A stretch of DNA of 64,000 nt, taken from Saururus chinensis (taxonomy: Eukaryota; Streptophyta; Magnoliopsida; Piperales; Saururaceae). The notes under the pieces are model-generated. The model saw only the letters and a list, made by a program, of their open reading frames with translations, did no database searches and was not told where the DNA came from. A program made the translations under genes and the position numbers. The stretch covers positions 29,088,592-29,152,591 of the forward strand of contig CP141143.1 of the NCBI GenBank assembly GCA_035235625.1, read 5' to 3'. This document shows positions 59,326 to 64,000 of the stretch, piece by piece; positions within the stretch are counted from its first letter, which is position 1; each line of letters opens with the position of its first letter.

Positions 59326-62266
59326 TTCTCCCCCACTCAATTCTGTCGATGTCCTCGTTGATGTTGCTCTTGGAGGTAGGCTTTGGCATGTTGTGCTTGT
59401 TGAATGGTGAGGTTGTCTTCGGGCTCCCAGCTGTGTGGAAGGCCCCGCCACTTGATGAGGAATTCATATACTTATTCTTTGCCACGGAGAACTTCACGAT
59501 CCACCAAGACTTCTTCTAAGACTCAAACATCGGAGGTGACCTTCGGGTTACCGCAATCAATCTTGTTTTTGGAGGGGTCTTCAACATCGGCATGATATGG
59601 CTTGAGGCAACTGGCATGGAAGGTCGGATGGACCTGCATCCAAGCTGGTAACTGCACTTGATAAGAGGCTTTCCCGACCCACTTAGTGATGGGGACGGGA
59701 CCTTCATATTTGCGAATGAGACCTCGATGGAGTTGTCGGAATATCTTCAATTGGGCTGGATTCAGTTTAACAAGAACCAAATCTCCCACCTTGAATGTGT
59801 AAGGCTTCCAGCCTAAGTCAGCCCACTTCTTTGCTATGCGGCACTCTTTCTCGAGATAGGCCTTTGCAATGTCTGCTTGGAGGTGCCAATCCTTTGCTAG
59901 GTGGAAGGCAGGCGGGTTGTTCCCTATGTATCCAGTAGCTAGAGTAAGTGGTGTTGCCAGTTGACGTCCAATGGCAAGTTCAAAGGGGCTATGGTTGGTG
60001 GCAGAACTCTGTTGGAGGTTATAGGAGAATTGGGCAATATCGAGCATATTCGCCCAATTCTTTTGATTGGCACTGATGAAGTGGCGAAGGTACTCTTCGA
60101 GGATGGCATTGATGCATTCAGTCTGACCATCTGTCTGGGGATGCATGTTGGAGGAGAAATTTAACTTTGAACCCAGTAGCTTGAATAACTCAGTCCAAAA
60201 ATGACCAGTAAATCATGCATCGCGGTCACTCACAATGGTTTGCGGTACTCCCCAAAGTTTGACAATATTTTTGAGGAATAAGTGTGTTGCTTCTTCAGTC
60301 GTACAATGCTTCGATGCTGGGATGAAGGTAGCATATTTTGAGAAGCGATCAACCACAACCAAGATCGATCCATAGCCGCTGACCCTTGGTAAAGCGCAGA
60401 TGAAGTGTAGGGAGACACTCTCCCATGGCCCGTCTGGCACTGGTAGTGGTTCCTGAAGACCATGAGGTTTGTCCCGTTCGACCTTATCCTGTTGGCATGT
60501 GAGGCAGGTGCGAACATACTCTTCGACATCATCGCCCATGTGAGGCCAAAAATACCCCCTTTCCAAGAGAGCTAGGGTGCGGTGAATACCTAGATGCCCA
60601 GCCCATGGTGTGTAATGGCATTCCATAAGGAGATCCTTCCTAAGATTGTCGGCCTTCGGTACGTAGAGGTGCTTCCCCTTTGTCATCAGTAGTCCATCTT
60701 CCACCAAAAACTTGTGAGTTTTTCCCTCAGTGACTCGCTAGAGAAGAGAGGGTGCCAATGTATCTTTATCTAGTGCAACCCGAATTCGAGTATGTAGGTT
60801 GCTGCTGCACTGGCTGACACGGCCCAACTTGTTCAACTCGATAGTGGCAAGATCATCAGACTCGGTCTTTTGGCTCAAAGCATCGGCGACAATGTTGTCT
60901 ATGTCAGGTTTGTACTCTAGGGTGAAGTCGAATTCGGCAAGGAAATCTTGCCAACGAGCTTGTTTTGGAGAGAGCTTCTTCTGGGTTTGGAAGTAGCTGG
61001 CAGCAATATTGTCAGTCTTGATAACGAATTGAGAACCTAGCAAATAATGTCGCCAAGTGTGAAGACAATGAATGATGGCTGTCATCTCCTTCTCTTGTAC
61101 GGTATACCTTCGCTCAGTCTCATTCAGTTTGCGACTCTCGAAAGCTACTGGGTGTCCATCTTGAGCCAAAACACCTCGATGGCATAATCAGAGGCATCCG
61201 TTTGCATTTCAAAGGGCTTTAGGTAGTCAGGGAGGCGGAGTACAGGGTCTTCAGTCATAGCCTTCTTCAGTTCGGCAAAGGTCGTTTGACATTTCTCAGA
61301 CCAGCACCAGAGACGGTCCTTCTTGAGTAAGTTAGTCTGAGGGGTGGCTTTTTGTGAGTACCCCTGAATGAACTACCGGTAGTAATTAGCTAGACTAAGG
61401 AAAGCTTGTAACTCTCGTACCTTAGTCGGGGTAGGCCATTCATTAATTACGTGAACTTTCGATGTATCAATGCGGACTTGTCCTCCTTCGATGGTGTGTC
61501 CCAAGAATAAGATCTCCTCCTTAGCAAAAGAAAATTTCTCTAGTTTGATGTACATTTGATTGTATCAAAGAACTTCAAAAACAGTCTTCAGATGATTAAT
61601 GTGCTCTTCTAAAGTCTTGCTATAAATGACAATGTCATCTAAGTAGACAACTACAAACTTGTCTAGGAACTCTCGAAAAATATCATTCATCAGAGTGCAG
61701 AACGTAGCTTGGGCATTCGTTAGTCCAAAGGGCATGACGAGGAACTCAAAGGCCCCATAGCGGGTAACACAAGTAGTCTTCGCTTCGCCCCCCTCGGCAA
61801 TTCGAACTTGATAGTACCCCAATCGTAGATCCAACTTCAAGAAGTATCGGGCGTCACCTAGTTGATCAAAGAGGTCCACAATGAGTGGAAGGGGATATCT
61901 GTTCTTCACTGTCAACTTGTTGAGAGCATGGTAATCAATGCACAAACGCAAGCTTCCATTATGTTTATTTTGGAAGAGGACTGGAGATCCGAAGGGTGCT
62001 TTAGCGGAGCGGATGAAACTTGCTTCGAGGAGCTCATCAAGTTGTCTTCGTAATTCGGCAAGCTCAGGCAGTGCCATCCGGTATGGGGCCCGAGCTGGAG
62101 GCTTGGCACCTAGTTCTAACTCAATCTGATGACCAATAGCTCTCCTTGGTGGGAGGTGTTTGGGAAGGGCTTTTGGCATCACATCCGCATATTTCGAAAG
62201 GACCGTCTTAACTCCTAGGTGAGTAGGTGCATCATCCGGCGATTAATCCTCCATTCGCATGGTGAC
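59326..62266 (-). pseudogene. Ty3/gypsy chromovirus pol (RT, RNase H, integrase, chromodomain), broken
   Basis: Order on the minus strand is as follows. Reverse transcriptase (62182-61565) has YRMALPELAELRRQLDELL, LRLCIDYHALNKLT and the active site YLDDIVIYS. The connection segment (61555-61373) has FLGHTIEGG. RNase H (61169-60738) has VQEKEMTAIIHCLHTWRHYL. The integrase zinc finger (60707 on) has HLGIHRTLALLERGYFW and CLTCQQDK; the core has VVVDRFSKYATFIPA, IVSDRDA and MHPQTDGQTECINAILEEYL. A GPY/F-like segment ends VHPTFHASCLKPYHAD. A chromodomain, YEFLIKWRGLPHSWEPEDNL, lies at about 59480-59420. Stops follow SDRDA (60212), precede the chromodomain and interrupt the RT-RNase H junction. Gag and protease are absent because another LTR interrupts at 62267. 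A Reina-like chromovirus is my best guess. Confidence 0.9.
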
Positions 62267-64000
62267 TGTTACATCCCAATTTTTTAACCTAATAAAATTT
62301 ACTTATCAATATTAACATTGTTTTAGCATCCTTTTTCGTCAACCCTTTTATTTGATTTGTAGGGTTCTTAGAGATCTATGGGTTTAAGCAAAAACGCAAA
62401 ATTTTCGCACACCAAGATCGTAGACTACAACCTTGTTGTGTGTGTCTTTGGCGGGACCCATATTCTGGTTGCAAGAAACATGTACTTGTGTGGTCTTATT
62501 TCGTAGGGCTTGTCACTACGAGTCCAACGGTACTAAGATAGTGAAATTCCGAGTTCGGGGTAAAAAGTTTTACCCGATTTAAATTTATTTTTTGTTTTAT
62601 TAAAAAAAATTGAAATAGTGACGCCAGCAGGTTGACGCACTAGCGTCAGCCGGTGCTGATGTCAGCGTCAGCAGGGGCTGACGCGGTCAGCCCCAACCGC
62701 CTTTGCGGCAGGAAGACCTGCTGCTTTTGCGGCAGGTCCAGGCTTGCTGCGGTAGGCTAGGCCAGCCGCAGGAAAGCCCTATGGCTAGCCTACGCGGCTA
62801 GCGCTGCTAGCCAGCAAGGCTAGCCGCAGCTAGCCCTGCGGCTAGCTACGGCTATGGGCCATTTTGTCGGTTGACTTCTCCTATAAGTAGGGAAGAAGAG
62901 GAGGGGAGGGGGGGGGGGAGTGCCCAACTCGCCCCTACCCCTCTTCCCTTCTCTTTGCTTTCGTCATGCCGTTTTTATACCTTAAAACGTGTGTTTCTTA
63001 ACTTTTTCATGTCCATTCTTATCTGTTTAAAAACCGATTTTACCTAAATCGATGGTGCCCGACGTCGCGAGAAGGTACGTTCTTTGAGATAACCCCTCTA
63101 AATAGTAAAAATGCCTGAGGCTCAAAGAGACCCTGCCGCCACTCTCCAGCCAGAAATAAGGACTGCCCGACGTTAAGGGAGGTTCTGCCCGCCTCACCCG
63201 AGCCGGACAAGGAGACGGTCCTATCACTAGGGGAGGTTCTGCCCGCTTCACCCGAACCAGAAAAGGAAACCATTTCTGCATAGGGGAAGGTGCCGCCCAC
63301 CGGTTTTAAGCTGACTGCAAACGCAGGCTTAACAAGGGTAGGTGGTTTTAAATTCTATTTTCGTGTTAGGGCTATACTCCTTTCTTTTCTCTTATCGCTC
63401 CAAGTGGTATAACGGAGATTATTTTAAAGGGTTTTAAGGGTCGGACAAAAGTCCGTCCTTACGAGATCATTTTAATATTATTTATTTGAACATTATTTGG
63501 TTATTCTGTTTATTTTAAAAATTTAGAATTTGAAGGGTAGTTCTTCGGTATGTAACACCAAGGACTATCGGAGTTTATTACTCCTTGATACTGCCTAAAG
63601 AGGCTTTCCGGCGCGCATAGGAGTTGGGGTGTCATGGGAAAACCCCTCTTCTTCTGATCCGGTTGCCCCATGAGCACGGGTGTATGTCGTTTAAGTATCG
63701 GCGACATTCTGTGTACGAAAAGATTTTGTTTTAAGTTATGTGATTGTTTGATTTTGGAATTATCATACGATCTATTTTGTCTCTACATGTTTATAGTATT
63801 TAACGCTATCTACTGGGTATAATGTTTTATACTCACCCACCCCCAGATAATGCAGGTATAAATACCAGTTTAGGACTGTAGCCGATCGGTCTGGGGAACA
63901 AGAGCTGATATGCCAAATTTTGTTTAATTAAATATTTTGTATACATTGTATATTTCTGCTGACATAAACTTATGACGTGTATAGCTCTAATTTATTTTGA
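62267..64000 (+). mobile_element. LTR (family B) inserted into the chromovirus, runs off the window
   Basis: It starts TGTTACATCCCAATTTTTT immediately after GTGAC (62262-62266, the expected target duplication; the other copy is outside). It has a GC-rich section of GCTAGCC and GCAGG repeats (62620-62860), a TATA-like CCTATAAGTAGGG near 62879, a minisatellite with GGGAGGTTCTGCCCGC at about 63175 and 63230, and the TACTGGGTATAA...ATACTCACCC element near 63815. This arrangement parallels 6324-8059. No coding domain is seen before the window ends, so whether it is a solo LTR or the edge of a full element is open. Confidence 0.75.

Overview
The window is plant nuclear DNA, almost certainly from an angiosperm with a large, transposon-filled genome. 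The evidence is a five-exon secreted copper amine oxidase with plant-type introns, MuDR/FAR1, PIF/Harbinger, hAT and CACTA elements, Ty3/gypsy chromovirus sequence, LTRs of the TGTAAC...ACA type, and fragments of plant housekeeping genes. I cannot name the species. I saw no tRNA, rRNA, CRISPR or bacterial-type gene. Only one host gene, the amine oxidase at 11684-16586 (+), looks intact.

Layout: 1-1851 is the 3' part of an old LTR. 2380-6178 is a decayed MuDR transposase (PB1, MuDR, MULE and SWIM parts) with a hAT MITE inserted in it. 6228-10640 holds a long TA tract, an LTR remnant and a large inverted duplication with an antisense LTR fragment at its centre. 11.3-16.6 kb is the amine oxidase gene, with a 37-bp minisatellite upstream, a MITE in intron 2 and three foldback repeats in intron 4. 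18001-18470 is a CACTA-like MITE. 21151-21326 is a second, dead amine oxidase exon. 22156-31409 is a nest: an old LTR-like unit related to the window start, split by a 5.06-kb TG...CA element with a perfect 5-bp target duplication, and carrying a 202-bp Mutator-type MITE with a perfect 9-bp duplication. 33586-33921 is a second hAT MITE and 33995-35900 a solo LTR, each with a perfect target duplication.

39.9-48.9 kb carries antisense exon fragments of three unrelated host genes in one orientation: a CLU/REC-like protein, a serine carboxypeptidase and BLOC-1 subunit 2. A 6054-bp PIF/Harbinger element (41727-47780, TSD TTA) sits inside the carboxypeptidase intron and itself contains a piece of the glycine-cleavage T-protein gene. 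52.5-58.9 kb is a Mutator-like element with inverted repeats of over 100 bp. It carries a dead FAR1-type transposase plus antisense fragments of seryl-tRNA synthetase and N-terminal asparagine amidohydrolase. 58.9-62.27 kb is an antisense chromovirus (LTR, chromodomain, integrase, RNase H, RT), cut at 62267 by another LTR that runs off the window.

The genes do not form a pathway. The main interest is structural: two or three independent gene-capturing transposons side by side, several insertions datable relative to one another by nesting, and small element families represented by more than one copy.
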